DNA of 64,000 nucleotides, taken from NCBI GenBank assembly GCA_017444825.1, contig JAFSVU010000013.1, positions 80,417 through 144,416 of the forward strand, written 5' to 3'. Within the stretch, counting starts at the first letter, position 1. Every line of letters begins with the position of its first letter. Shown here one piece after another: positions 7,121 through 16,282 of the stretch. This stretch comes from Clostridia bacterium (GTDB lineage: Bacteria > Bacillota > Clostridia > UBA1212). Both the position numbers and the translations under genes were made by a program. The notes beneath the pieces were generated by a model. That model was not told the DNA's origin, did no database searches, and was given only the letters and a program-made list of their open reading frames with translations.

Positions 7121-10100
7121 TTTCGTCCCGGTAACTTTAACGACCGTAATGACCGTATTCTCGCCGTTGATGTCCCACTCTTTGGAGACACCTTCCATCG
7201 GTTTGGTGGAGAGGCTGTCGGCGAGCACGTCGTGGCTGATGGAGGCCGAGAGGGCGGTGGCTGCATTTTCCACCGTTTCGGTGCCTGTGATCGAAACCAG
7301 AATGTGGTCGGTGACGTCGAAGCCGGCGTCCTTGCGCATGGTCTGGATCTTGCTGATCAGTTCGCGGGCATAACCCTCGAGGATGAGTTCTTCGGTGAGG
7401 GTCGTGTCGATGGCGACGGCATAGCCGGGTTCGGAGACGGAGGCGTAGCCGGGGACCTTGGCGACGTCAATGAGCAGGTCGTCTGTCTCGAGCTCGATCT
7501 CTGCGGAGGGCAGGGTGAGCTTCAGCTTGCCGGTCTCGTCCAGTTCGCGCTTGGCGGCATTGCCGTTTACTTCAGAAAGAGCTGTGCGGATCTCACCCAG
7601 AAGCTTACCGAATTTTGGGCCCACCGTGCGGAGCTGGGGTTTGAATGTGTACGTCGAGAAGCGGGACATATCGCTCACAAACTCGACCTTCTTAACGTTG
7701 AGCTCGTCGCCAATGACAGCCTTGTACTCGTCCTTGAGGTCGGCCGGAGCAGATATGTACATCACCGAAAGAGGCTGGCGGTTCTTGATAGCTGCGTCGT
7801 TGCGGCATGCGCGGCCCATCACGACGATCTTAAGCACTTCTTCCATTGACGTCTCAAGGTCCTTGTCGATGGCGGCCTTGTCGGCAACGGGATAGTCGCA
7901 GAGATGCACGCTCTCGGGAGCGCTTTGGTCGACGGAGCACACCAGGTTCTGATAGATCTCCTCCGAAAGGAACGGGATCATCGGAGCCGCAAGCTTGACC
8001 AATGTGACCAGCGTAGTGTAAAGGGTCATGTACGCATTGGTTTTGTCCTGCGAAAGGCCTTTTGCCCAGAAGCGCTCACGGCTGCGGCGGACGTACCAGT
8101 TGCTCATCTCGTCGACGAAATCCTGGAGGGCGCGGGCGGCCTCGGTGATGCGGTAGTTCTCAAGGTCTGAGTCGACCTCGATTATAAGCGAATTGAGCTT
8201 TGAAAGGAGCCAGCGGTCCATGCCCGAAAGGGTGGAGCGGTCCAGAGTGTGCTTTGTGGGGTCGAAACCGTCGATGTCCGCGTAGAGCACGTAGAATGCG
8301 TATGTGTTGCGGAGGGTGCCCAGGAACTTGCGCTGGCCTTCATTGACGGCGTCTGCCGAGAATTTGTTGGGCAGCCAGGGGGCGCTGTTTTCGTAGAAGT
8401 ACCACCTGACGGAATCGGCGCCGTGGTCCGCGAGGGCCTGGAAGGGGTCGACTGCATTGCCCTTGGATTTGCTCATCTTTTGGCCGAATTCGTCAAGGAC
8501 CAGACCGAGGACCACCACGTTCTTGTAGGGGGCCTTGTTGAAGAGGAGGGTCGAGATCGCAAGCAGCGAGTAGAACCAGCCTCTTGTCTGGTCAACGGCT
8601 TCGGAGATGAAGTCCGCAGGGAAGTTTTCCTCGAAGATATCCTTGTTTTCGAAGGGGTAGTGCCACTGGGCAAAGGGCATTGCGCCTGAGTCGAACCAGC
8701 AGTCTATGACCTCGGGGGTCCTGTGCATCGTCTTGCCGCAGTCCGGGCACTTGATGGTCACGTTGTCGATGTAGGGTCTGTGAAGCTCGATATCATCCGG
8801 GCAGTTGTCCGAGAGCTCCTTCAGCTCCGCGATGGAACCGATGGAGATACGCTTTCCGCAGGAGCATTCCCAGATGTTGAGAGGTGTGCCCCAGTATCTG
8901 TTTCTGCTGACGCCCCAGTCCTGAACGTTTTCAAGCCAGCTTCCGAAGCGGCCCTTGCCAATGCCTTCGGGTATCCAGTTGACGGTGTTGTTATTGGCGA
9001 TGAGCTGATCCCTGACGGCGGTCATCTTGATGAACCAGGAGTCTCTTGCGTAGTAGATGAGAGGTGTGTCGCATCTCCAGCAGAAGGGATAGCTGTGCTC
9101 AAACTTGAGTTTTTTGAAGAGAAGGCCTTTTTCCCTGAGGGCGTCCATGATCATGGGGTCTGCTTTCTTGCAGAACGTGCCTGCCCAGGGTGTCTCGGCG
9201 GTCATCTCGCCCTTGGAATCCACCAGCTGGACGAAGGGGAGACCGTACTTTTTGCCAACGTTGCTGTCGTCCTCACCGAAAGCGGGGGCAATGTGGACCA
9301 CGCCCGTACCGTCTGTCAGTGTGACGTAGCTGTCGCAGACCACGTAGAAAGCCTTGCCCTTCGGGTTCGAGAAATCAAACAGAGGCTCGTACTCTTTAAA
9401 CTCCAGATCTTTTCCTTTGCAGGTCTCAAGGATCTCCGCGTCCTCACCGAGAACGGATTTGACCAATGCCTCGGCCATGTAGTACGTATACTCGCCGGAC
9501 TTCACCTTGGCGTAGCTCTCCACCGGGTTGACGCACAGCGCGACGTTGGACGGAAGCGTCCAGGGAGTCGTGGTCCACGCAAGTATGTAAGCGTCCTCGC
9601 CCTTGACTTTGAAGCGGACGATGACACTGGTCTCTTTCACGTCTTTATACCCCTGGGCAACCTCGTGAGAGGAGAGGGGGGTGCCGCAGCGGGGGCAGTA
9701 GGGAACGATCTTGTAGCCCTTGTAGAGCAGGCCCTTGTTCCAGATCTCCTTCAGCGCCCACCATTCGGACTCAATGAAAGTGTTGTGGTAAGTCACGTAG
9801 GGGTCGTCCATGTCAGCCCAGAAACCGACGGTGGCTGAGAAATCCTCCCACATGCCTTTGTATTTCCAGACGCTCTCCTTGCACTTGTCAATGAAGGGCT
9901 CCAGTCCGTACTGCTCGATCTGCTCCTTGCCGTCAAGACCCAGCTGCTTTTCGACCTCAAGCTCCACCGGGAGACCGTGGGTGTCCCAACCGGCTTTTCT
10001 CAGGACCTTGCATCCCTTCATCGTCTTGTAGCGGGGGATCATGTCCTTAATGACGCGGGTAAGCACGTGGCCAATGTGAGGCTTGCCGTTCGCCGTAGGC

Positions 10101-10240
10101 GGTCCGTCGTAAAATGTGAAGACCGGATGTCCCTCCCTTGTCTCCACGCTCTTTTCGAATATGCGGTTGTCACGCCAAAACTTCTCGATCGCTTTCTCGC
10201 GCTCGACCACGCTCAGGTCTGACGAAACCTTTTTGTACAT
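7118..10240 (-). CDS. ileS: Isoleucine--tRNA ligase, long (IleS2-like) form
   Basis: This 1040-residue class I aminoacyl-tRNA synthetase charges tRNA-Ile. The HIGH motif occurs in GPPTANGKPHIGHVL near residue 56 and the KMSKS motif in GQKMSKSKGNAVDP. The editing domain and a C-terminal anticodon-binding region are present. The length, the YDGPPTANGKPHIGHV context and the WDTHGLPVELEVEK stretch fit the longer eukaryote-like IleS2 type. That type lacks the usual C-terminal zinc-binding tail of IleS1 and is generally less sensitive to mupirocin, so reduced sensitivity is an inference here. The gene is preceded by an Ile-specific T-box leader. Its stop codon is the first element of repeat B. Confidence 0.95.
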   Translation of the reverse strand: MYKKVSSDLSVVEREKAIEKFWRDNRIFEKSVETREGHPVFTFYDGPPTANGKPHIGHVLTRVIKDMIPRYKTMKGCKVLRKAGWDTHGLPVELEVEKQLGLDGKEQIEQYGLEPFIDKCKESVWKYKGMWEDFSATVGFWADMDDPYVTYHNTFIESEWWALKEIWNKGLLYKGYKIVPYCPRCGTPLSSHEVAQGYKDVKETSVIVRFKVKGEDAYILAWTTTPWTLPSNVALCVNPVESYAKVKSGEYTYYMAEALVKSVLGEDAEILETCKGKDLEFKEYEPLFDFSNPKGKAFYVVCDSYVTLTDGTGVVHIAPAFGEDDSNVGKKYGLPFVQLVDSKGEMTAETPWAGTFCKKADPMIMDALREKGLLFKKLKFEHSYPFCWRCDTPLIYYARDSWFIKMTAVRDQLIANNNTVNWIPEGIGKGRFGSWLENVQDWGVSRNRYWGTPLNIWECSCGKRISIGSIAELKELSDNCPDDIELHRPYIDNVTIKCPDCGKTMHRTPEVIDCWFDSGAMPFAQWHYPFENKDIFEENFPADFISEAVDQTRGWFYSLLAISTLLFNKAPYKNVVVLGLVLDEFGQKMSKSKGNAVDPFQALADHGADSVRWYFYENSAPWLPNKFSADAVNEGQRKFLGTLRNTYAFYVLYADIDGFDPTKHTLDRSTLSGMDRWLLSKLNSLIIEVDSDLENYRITEAARALQDFVDEMSNWYVRRSRERFWAKGLSQDKTNAYMTLYTTLVTLVKLAAPMIPFLSEEIYQNLVCSVDQSAPESVHLCDYPVADKAAIDKDLETSMEEVLKIVVMGRACRNDAAIKNRQPLSVMYISAPADLKDEYKAVIGDELNVKKVEFVSDMSRFSTYTFKPQLRTVGPKFGKLLGEIRTALSEVNGNAAKRELDETGKLKLTLPSAEIELETDDLLIDVAKVPGYASVSEPGYAVAIDTTLTEELILEGYARELISKIQTMRKDAGFDVTDHILVSITGTETVENAATALSASISHDVLADSLSTKPMEGVSKEWDINGENTVITVVKVTGTK

Positions 10241-10264
10241 TTAAAATCACCTCGTATATCGCAT

Positions 10265-10556
10265 TGGTTTTTGTTTAAGCATTAAAAAAACGCTCTTCCC
10301 CCTGTCCAAAGCAATGGGAAAAGCGCCTCAAAAGCACGATCCTGGTATACCCAAAGCTCCATACAGTCATATGTGCCCGTTTTAACGGTCGGAAACCGGC
10401 TCCGCTACTCGCATTCGTGCAATAACCAATGCTTTCACTTCGCTGCTAAGGAGTGATATTCGGAACGTGCCTACTCATGCAGGACCTTTCACCGACCGCC
10501 TGCTCGCTTTGATTTTCAGCGCGACTTACTGTCTCCGTCAACGCATTTCGGATACG
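10265..10556 (-). ncRNA. T-box riboswitch, isoleucine specific, upstream of ileS
   Basis: On the minus strand the leader shows an AGTA bulge sequence (GACAGTAAG) and a GGTGAAAG apical motif. A specifier-loop sequence CGAATATCAC follows, with AUC (complement of 10455-10457) as the Ile codon. The segment ATACCAGGATCGTGC near 10330-10350 would serve as the T-box sequence. It is followed by a GCGCTTTTCCC / GGGGGAAGAGCG terminator hairpin with seven Ts (10284-10327). Uncharged tRNA-Ile would stabilise the antiterminator and allow ileS transcription. The T-box core departs from the usual TGGTACCGCG form, so the antiterminator boundaries are approximate. Confidence 0.85.
10284..10327 (-). terminator. 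T-box controlled terminator before ileS
   Basis: On the minus strand GCGCTTTTCCC pairs with GGGGGAAGAGCG across a 13-base loop and is followed by TTTTTTT. It ends about 45 bases before the ileS start and is the regulated terminator of the T-box. Confidence 0.85.
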
Positions 10557-10562
10557 CGCAAA

Positions 10563-10591
10563 GAATATCAAATTAATAATAGGTTGTCAAA
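10563..10591 (-). promoter_or_regulatory. Promoter of the T-box/ileS transcript
   Basis: On the minus strand TTGACA (10586-10591), a 17-base spacer and TATTCT (10563-10568) make a good sigma-A promoter. The start would be near 10556, giving a leader of roughly 315 bases. Confidence 0.8.
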
Positions 10592-10597
10592 CGGTTT

Positions 10598-10625
10598 TGA
10601 ATTTCCCGCCGAAAGTGCTATCATA
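10598..10625 (+). promoter_or_regulatory. Divergent promoter for the GH5-like gene
   Basis: TTGAAT (10598-10603), a 16-base spacer and TATCAT (10620-10625) lie about 59 bases before the ATG of the next plus-strand gene, back to back with the ileS promoter. Confidence 0.65.
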
Positions 10626-10683
10626 GGACTGACGCTCTATAAGAAAGGATAAACCGTCGTTCTTCGGTGGTTTCGGGTGGCAT

Positions 10684-12171
10684 ATGAAAAGGATTCTTTT
10701 TCTGATCACTTTGGTTATACTGGCAGTCTCGCTCCTTGCGGGGTCGGTCTGCGCAGAAAACGGAGGCAAGCAAATGAACAAGGACAGGTACGGGCTCCAC
10801 GTGGAGGCTGACGGCACTGTGACTCTGAGAGGGAAGCCGTTTTACGGGTTTGGCGTGAACTATTTCGCAGCTTTTGCGAGATACGTGGAGTCGGACAGCC
10901 AGGTTACGGAGGAGTTTGAGGCGGGTCTTGCGGGCCTTGCGTCATATAACATCCCCTTTATCAGAATGCCTCTTTCCGGCTATTCCGCTTCATATTACGA
11001 TCTCTACGACGAGGACCCCGAGAGGGTTTTCAGCTACATGAAGGCGGTGCTGGACGAGTGCGAGAAGAATCACATTGGCGTCATCGGAAGTCTTATGTGG
11101 TGGGAGGCGGCCATCCCCTGCCATATTAAAGGGAAGCGCTCGGATATGGGTGATCCCGAAAGTGAGACGGTGAAATACGCCAAAAAATACGTTGCGGACG
11201 TTGTGTCCCGCTTCGCCGACCATCCGGCCATATGGGGCTGGGAGATCGGAAACGAGTACAACCTTAATGCGGACCTCTGCGACAAGGAGCTCAAGGAATA
11301 TCTCTGGTACCCCTACGACAGTATGCCGGTGGACGACATAGACGGCTTTGACTATTACACTTCGGAGGAGATGGCGGCATTTTACAGCGAGATCGCGGGC
11401 GTCATCAGGGAGTACGATACATACAGGATCATTTCCACCGGCAACGGCGAGATGCGGCCGGCGTCTTACGCGCTCTACGAACAGGGCAAAGAAAAGGATG
11501 AAAACCATCTGTGGGATATGCGCTGGGACGCAAATACCAGAGAGCAGTTTGAATATACGAATAAGCTCATGACTCCGGATCCGGTCGACACCCTCTGCTT
11601 TCATCTTCAGCAGGCCACCTACGACGGAAGCAACAGATACATTATGAATTTCCGGGTCTTCGGGCGAAATCTTTCCTCGAAGGAGTATTTTCAGGCATAT
11701 TACGAGACCGCGAAGAGCATGGGCAAGGCCTGCTACTTCGGCGAGTTCGGGGATCTTCTGGACATGGAGAACGCTCCTGATATGGAGGAAAAATTCAGAG
11801 AAATAACCAATGCTATCTCCGAGTCCGGCATTCAGATCGCATCCCTCTGGCAGTTCCAGGACTACACCGACGAGGGGCCTGCGGGCATCAAGCTTACTGT
11901 GCTCTCTGAAATGAACCGGAAGCTTTCTGCGGACGGTAAGCAGGGGAGCGACAGCGTCTGGCAGCCTCCGACGGGAGACGAGCCGGTGTACGAGCCCGAA
12001 ATAACCAATGCCCCGAAGCCCACAGACGACCCTGAAGAAAGCCACACGTCCTTAAGGCGCAAGATCGTTTGTGCGATCACGGGGGCGCTGGTCCTGGTGG
12101 TTGCGGCGACGGTAATACTGTGCGTGGTGTTTGGGATCAAAAAAGCGAAAAAAGTAAAAAGTAAAAGTTAA
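10684..12171 (+). CDS. Membrane-anchored GH5-like glycoside hydrolase
   Basis: This 495-residue protein has a signal peptide (residues 1-24, ending LLAGSVCA). A TIM-barrel hydrolase domain of the cellulase/mannanase type follows to about residue 420, then a Pro/Glu linker and a C-terminal membrane helix (about 463-487) with a lysine-rich cytoplasmic tail. Likely catalytic residues are Glu191 in GWEIGNEYN (acid/base) and Glu354 in YFGEFGD (nucleophile), spaced as in clan GH-A. It probably acts on plant or host polysaccharide at the cell surface; the substrate cannot be told. The last codons (AAAGTAAAAAGTAAAAGTTAA) are heptamer-like, so the tail VKSKS appears to be written by the adjoining repeat. 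Confidence 0.8.
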   Translation: MKRILFLITLVILAVSLLAGSVCAENGGKQMNKDRYGLHVEADGTVTLRGKPFYGFGVNYFAAFARYVESDSQVTEEFEAGLAGLASYNIPFIRMPLSGYSASYYDLYDEDPERVFSYMKAVLDECEKNHIGVIGSLMWWEAAIPCHIKGKRSDMGDPESETVKYAKKYVADVVSRFADHPAIWGWEIGNEYNLNADLCDKELKEYLWYPYDSMPVDDIDGFDYYTSEEMAAFYSEIAGVIREYDTYRIISTGNGEMRPASYALYEQGKEKDENHLWDMRWDANTREQFEYTNKLMTPDPVDTLCFHLQQATYDGSNRYIMNFRVFGRNLSSKEYFQAYYETAKSMGKACYFGEFGDLLDMENAPDMEEKFREITNAISESGIQIASLWQFQDYTDEGPAGIKLTVLSEMNRKLSADGKQGSDSVWQPPTGDEPVYEPEITNAPKPTDDPEESHTSLRRKIVCAITGALVLVVAATVILCVVFGIKKAKKVKSKS

Positions 12172-12270
12172 AGGGAGTGCCGCTCAAAGTAATAAGTAAA
12201 AGGTAAGAGGTAATAGCGGGCCCACTTCTTGACGTGAGGGAGTGCCGCCCAAGGTACTGAGTACAAGGAG
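12150..12270 (+). repeat. Composite heptamer/GTGCCG repeat, locus C
   Basis: The block begins within the last codons of the GH5-like gene. It contains GGGAGTGCCGCTCAAAG followed by GTAATAAGTAAAAGGTAAGAG heptamers, a GCGGGCCCAC stretch and a second GGGAGTGCCGCCCAAGG module. It ends at the ribosome binding site (AAGGAG) of the next gene. Confidence 0.88.
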
Positions 12271-12279
12271 AATTGTGTT

Positions 12280-14646
12280 ATGAAAATGTTTGATGGTGTG
12301 AGACGCATTGGTTTTTTCAGAATTGTCGCTGTGCTGATGGCTGCGGCGCTTCTGGTGACGGCGTGCATTGGTTTTGCGGGCTGTGAACCGACTAAACCGG
12401 GTGAGCCCGGTGCGACAGATACAGCGGGACCGGATGAGACTCCCGGAGCGGATGATTCCAAAGCGACCTTTACGGTGGCGGAGGGCGGTGCCAGCGAATA
12501 TAAGTTCGTGATCGGGAACATTGCCGATTTCGGTGACGACGCAGTGAAGGTGGCCTCCGAAAGGCTGAAGAAAAGCGGCATTTCGATACCTGTTGCGGCG
12601 GAGGGCGAGACCCCTGCCCACAGAATACTTGTGGAGACCTCGGAGGATATGAACGACCCCGAGGGCGGGATACTTTCCTTTGAGGGCTACAGGATAACCG
12701 CCGACAAGGACAACAACATCACCATCACGGGCGGAAACCTTGAGAGCACGGGTGCCGGCGTCGAATACTTCAGACAGATGTTCAAGGACGGTTCGCTGAA
12801 GCTGGAAGAGGGCTTTGAGTACAATTTCCACCCCTTTAAAAAGGGCGGAAGCTTCCGCGTTGCCGGGACACCCATTGACGATTTTAAGGTCGTGGCGCAG
12901 GCCGGTGACACGCTGGCAGAGACCGCCGCAAAGTACATTGAAAAGCTTCTGTTTACGTCAAGAGGCGTTTACATTGGCGATAATGACGGTTCTTTGCACA
13001 CCATCTCCTTTGAGTACGGAGCCGATGACGCCATGGAGGGAAGTGTCAGGGTCGAGGGCGGAAACATCGTGGTCAAGGGAAGCAAAAAGATAGGCCTTTA
13101 CAGGCTGTTCAGGGAATTCCTTGAGTTTGTTGAAGAGGACGAGATCGCAGATGGAACCTCAATTGAGACCGAGTTCGCAGATTTTATCTCCTACGAGGAT
13201 TTCGGGGCAGTGGGCGACGGCGTGACCGATGACAGCAAGGCGATAAAGGAAGCCCACGATCAGCAGAAAGAGACCGGAAAGCCTATATTTGCGAGAGAAG
13301 ACGCCACCTACTACATCGGTAAAAACGCGAAGGTGTCGAGGATCGGAAACGACGTGGACTGGTCTACGGCTCATTTCATCATTGACGACAGCGAGCTTAA
13401 GAGCGCAGGCGCCAACATTTTCACCATTCCGGCAGCTTCGAAGTCATCCTCCATCAAAAACGATCTCAAGAAGGTGGCTGCGGGGGCTGAGAGCCTTGGC
13501 GTGACCCTTACCGCCAAGTCCATGGTGACCATAACCAATGACGGCGTAAAGCAATACATCAGAAAAGGCGCCAACCAGGACGCGGGTTCCTCCCAGAAAG
13601 AGGTCATTATCTGCAACGAGGACGGCACTGTGGATCCGTCGACTCCGGTGATCTGGGATTTCAAGAAGGTCACTTCCGCGACTGCGGTTCCGGTGGACGA
13701 TCCGGTCATAACCGTCAGGGGAGGCATTTTCACCACCATTGCGAATCAGGCCGCCAGCAATTACACCTACTACAACAGGGGCATCGAGATCCAGCGCTCC
13801 AACGCGGTCATAAGGGACGTGGCCCACTACATCACAGGCGAGGGCGACACGGGTGCTCCATACAACGGCTTCCTGATGATCTCGAACACCTATAACCTGA
13901 CCGTCATGGACACCATCCTCACGCCCCACAAGACCTACTACACCCAGGGCACCGGCGGCTTCACGCCAATGGGCTCTTACGACTGCCAGGTGACGAGCTC
14001 CATTGGTTTGAATTTTGTGAACGTGATCCAGTCAAGAAGCATAAACGACATGCTGTACTGGGGCACTTTTGCATCCAATTATTCGAGAAATATCACTTTC
14101 GACGGCTGCATCATAGGCCGCTTCGACGCCCACAAGAGCGTGTGCAACGTGACTCTCAAGAATTGCTCCTTCGGCCACCAGGGCATCAACCTTATCGGCC
14201 AGGGCACCGCGCTGATCGAAAACTGCAATATCTACGGCAGAAACATAATCAACCTCCGTGACGACTACGGCTCCACGTGGGACGGCGATATCGTCATCAA
14301 AAACTGCGCCTATTATCCGGGCTACGGCATTGCCCAGGTTGACGCGGAGCTCATCGGAGGCACCAATACCTTCGACCACAATTTCGGGTACACCTGCTAC
14401 CTGCCGAAGAACGTCACAATCGACGGGCTTTACGTGAACGACTCCCAGTCTCTCGAGGGCCTGGCGCCGATGCTCTACGCCAATATCAACCCCGACTACA
14501 ACAGCGCGGACTACAAGGCAAAATACCCCATGGTGATCGAAACCGTCGCCAATGTGAAGAATTTCGAGTCCTATTCGGGCAAGAGCCTGGTGATTTCGAG
14601 AAACGGGTTTATGTTTGCGAACGTAAAACTTGAAATTATTGACTAA
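12280..14646 (+). CDS. Secreted lipoprotein with a pectate-lyase-3-like beta-helix
   Basis: This 788-residue protein has a hydrophobic N-terminal helix followed by cysteine-containing lipobox candidates (LLVTAC and GFAGC), then a Pro/Gly/Asp linker. Residues about 65-290 form a region resembling accessory domains found before carbohydrate-active modules. At about residue 305 the sequence YEDFGAVGDGVTDDSKAI marks the start of a pectate-lyase-3/GH28-like right-handed beta-helix, and repeated coils of N-rich beta strands run to the end. It probably binds or cleaves a polysaccharide at the cell surface; catalytic residues are not assigned. AAGGAG lies nine bases before the ATG. Repeats C and D flank the gene on both sides. 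Confidence 0.75.
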   Translation: MKMFDGVRRIGFFRIVAVLMAAALLVTACIGFAGCEPTKPGEPGATDTAGPDETPGADDSKATFTVAEGGASEYKFVIGNIADFGDDAVKVASERLKKSGISIPVAAEGETPAHRILVETSEDMNDPEGGILSFEGYRITADKDNNITITGGNLESTGAGVEYFRQMFKDGSLKLEEGFEYNFHPFKKGGSFRVAGTPIDDFKVVAQAGDTLAETAAKYIEKLLFTSRGVYIGDNDGSLHTISFEYGADDAMEGSVRVEGGNIVVKGSKKIGLYRLFREFLEFVEEDEIADGTSIETEFADFISYEDFGAVGDGVTDDSKAIKEAHDQQKETGKPIFAREDATYYIGKNAKVSRIGNDVDWSTAHFIIDDSELKSAGANIFTIPAASKSSSIKNDLKKVAAGAESLGVTLTAKSMVTITNDGVKQYIRKGANQDAGSSQKEVIICNEDGTVDPSTPVIWDFKKVTSATAVPVDDPVITVRGGIFTTIANQAASNYTYYNRGIEIQRSNAVIRDVAHYITGEGDTGAPYNGFLMISNTYNLTVMDTILTPHKTYYTQGTGGFTPMGSYDCQVTSSIGLNFVNVIQSRSINDMLYWGTFASNYSRNITFDGCIIGRFDAHKSVCNVTLKNCSFGHQGINLIGQGTALIENCNIYGRNIINLRDDYGSTWDGDIVIKNCAYYPGYGIAQVDAELIGGTNTFDHNFGYTCYLPKNVTIDGLYVNDSQSLEGLAPMLYANINPDYNSADYKAKYPMVIETVANVKNFESYSGKSLVISRNGFMFANVKLEIID

Positions 14647-14760
14647 ATGATAAGTACCAAGTAAGAAGTAATAGGTAATAGGTAATAAGTAAAAGGTAAA
14701 AAGTAAAAAAGTAATAAGTAATAGATTAATGCGTAAAAATAGGTAAAAAGTGAAGGCTGC
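14644..14760 (+). repeat. Heptamer repeat, locus D
   Basis: About ten consecutive heptamers (GTACCAA, GTAAGAA, GTAATAG, GTAATAA, GTAAAAG and variants) start two bases after the stop codon of the beta-helix gene. This copy lacks the GTGCCG modules. It fills the space between two convergent genes, and I see no separate terminator. Confidence 0.88.
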
Positions 14761-14789
14761 GGGGCGGAGGCTCATGCGCAGCTTTTACT

Positions 14790-16094
14790 TTATCTCAGTA
14801 TCAGTGAAAGCACCGCCAGGACTGCGCCGAGGGTCGGTACGGAGATCAGCGCACCGTACTTAACGAATTTCCCGAAAGAGAAGGGCACGTCATGACTTTT
14901 TAAGATCGACGACCACATCATGCCTGCAAGGGCTCCGATCGGCGTCAAAAAGGCCCCGAGGTTTGAACCCGCAATCGAGGCATAGAGCGCGCCCGTTCCT
15001 GCTGTTCCCTCGAGGGTCCCGGCAATGGAACTGAAAAGAACGCTCATGGGGATGTTATTGATTACATTGGACGACAGAAACGACGCGACACCGTACTTTA
15101 AGACCGTATGATCGGTCCCAAAGAAGCCGGCAATGCTTTCCGTTACTCCATTCTCCTCAAGGGCGAGGATGATGACGAACATCGAAAGCACGAATGGAAT
15201 GAGCTGCCAGGGGGCTCTTTTGAGACACGAGCCCAGCTCCTCCGGCTTTTTCTTCCGGATAGCGGATGCGATAGCCGTGCAAATGAAGAGGCTGACCGCA
15301 AACCCCAGGGCCACGTACCACATCTCAAAGCCGATGTACGAACTGACGGCAAGGAGCACGGTGCAAAGTCCCAGATGGAGCAGGCCGATAATGAGGAGCG
15401 GCTTGTCCTTGATGACTGCCGCCGGGGCCGTTCCGCTGATCTTCTCCGAAAGCTTTTTCCGGAAAATAAGGAAAAGCATGCCGAAGGACACGAGACCTGC
15501 CGCCAGCGTGGGCAGTATCATTACCTTAAAATATTCTGCAAAACCAATGCCGCCCGCCGTGGCGAGGTAGATGTTGGTGGGATTGCCGATTATGAGGGCC
15601 ATGCTCCAGGTATTGGCGGCAATGAACTCCGCAAACAGGTAGGGCACGGGGCTGATCTTGGCGTTTTTTGCAAAATAGCAAATAAACGGCGTGAACGTGA
15701 GTATGATTATGTCATTGGATGTGAAAACGGTGAGCACCGAGACCGTGAGATAGAGGCTTACGAAAAGCGCCACCTGGCTGTTTTTTGCGACCCGAAGGGC
15801 CTTTGCCGCCAGAAACGCGAAGAAGCCCACCTCGTCAAGGAATACGGACAGCACCGTCATCGAAATGAAAAGAACCAATATCTTTATCGGATTTATAGGG
15901 GTGTTTGAGGTGAGCTCCCGAAGAACGTCCCCGAACCTGGCGGTGCCGGTGACCAGAACGATCAAAGCGCCCGTCAACGTGATAAGCCAGTAGGAATCCG
16001 TCCTGAGCTTTCCCAGATGGACCTTGGGGAAAAACAATATCGATAAGATCATAGTTGCGCAAGTCGATGCGCCAAGGATCCATGCGGCTGCCAT
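14790..16094 (-). CDS. ArsB/NhaD-like ion transporter (SLC13/IT superfamily)
   Basis: The 434-residue protein has about 11-12 hydrophobic segments over its whole length. Two motifs typical of the ion transporter superfamily are FTSNDIIILTFTPFICYF and ANTWSMALIIGNPTN. A second SSNVINNIPMSVLF hairpin motif is near the C-terminus. These Asn/Pro-rich half-helices usually form the ion-binding site. Relatives expel arsenite or exchange sodium for protons, but there is no arsR or arsC neighbour to favour arsenite. GAGGAA lies six bases before the ATG. A TTGAAC-17-TATCAT promoter lies about 80 bases upstream. The gene is divergent from an XRE regulator gene. Confidence 0.75.
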   Translation of the reverse strand: MAAAWILGASTCATMILSILFFPKVHLGKLRTDSYWLITLTGALIVLVTGTARFGDVLRELTSNTPINPIKILVLFISMTVLSVFLDEVGFFAFLAAKALRVAKNSQVALFVSLYLTVSVLTVFTSNDIIILTFTPFICYFAKNAKISPVPYLFAEFIAANTWSMALIIGNPTNIYLATAGGIGFAEYFKVMILPTLAAGLVSFGMLFLIFRKKLSEKISGTAPAAVIKDKPLLIIGLLHLGLCTVLLAVSSYIGFEMWYVALGFAVSLFICTAIASAIRKKKPEELGSCLKRAPWQLIPFVLSMFVIILALEENGVTESIAGFFGTDHTVLKYGVASFLSSNVINNIPMSVLFSSIAGTLEGTAGTGALYASIAGSNLGAFLTPIGALAGMMWSSILKSHDVPFSFGKFVKYGALISVPTLGAVLAVLSLILR

Positions 16095-16171
16095 AGCTGT
16101 TCCTCTTTGAAAAATTGATGGATCTGCGCGGCGAACCCGTCGTACGGACCGGTTTTTTCAAAACCCGCGGA

Positions 16172-16200
16172 ATGATAGCACTTTAAGCAACCTTGTTCAA
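16172..16200 (-). promoter_or_regulatory. Promoter of the ArsB/NhaD-like transporter
   Basis: On the minus strand TTGAAC (16195-16200), a 17-base spacer and TATCAT (16172-16177). Confidence 0.7.
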
Positions 16201-16218
16201 CCGATTTTTTTGTAAATA

Positions 16219-16247
16219 TTGAATTTTTGCGCCGGATGTGACATAAT
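16219..16247 (+). promoter_or_regulatory. Promoter of the XRE regulator-PHP operon
   Basis: TTGAAT (16219-16224), a 17-base spacer and CATAAT (16242-16247) lie 36 bases before the ATG of the XRE gene. Confidence 0.65.
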
Positions 16248-16282
16248 TGACCCGTCAATAAACCTTGGAGGATTGACTGGCG

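Noticed and set aside
8723..9838. 371-codon plus-strand frame inside ileS
   Set aside because: Antisense to conserved IleS sequence, with no family resemblance and no ribosome binding site.
10990..12045. 351-codon minus-strand frame opposite the GH5-like gene
   Set aside because: Shadow frame; the plus strand shows signal peptide, catalytic motifs and membrane anchor.
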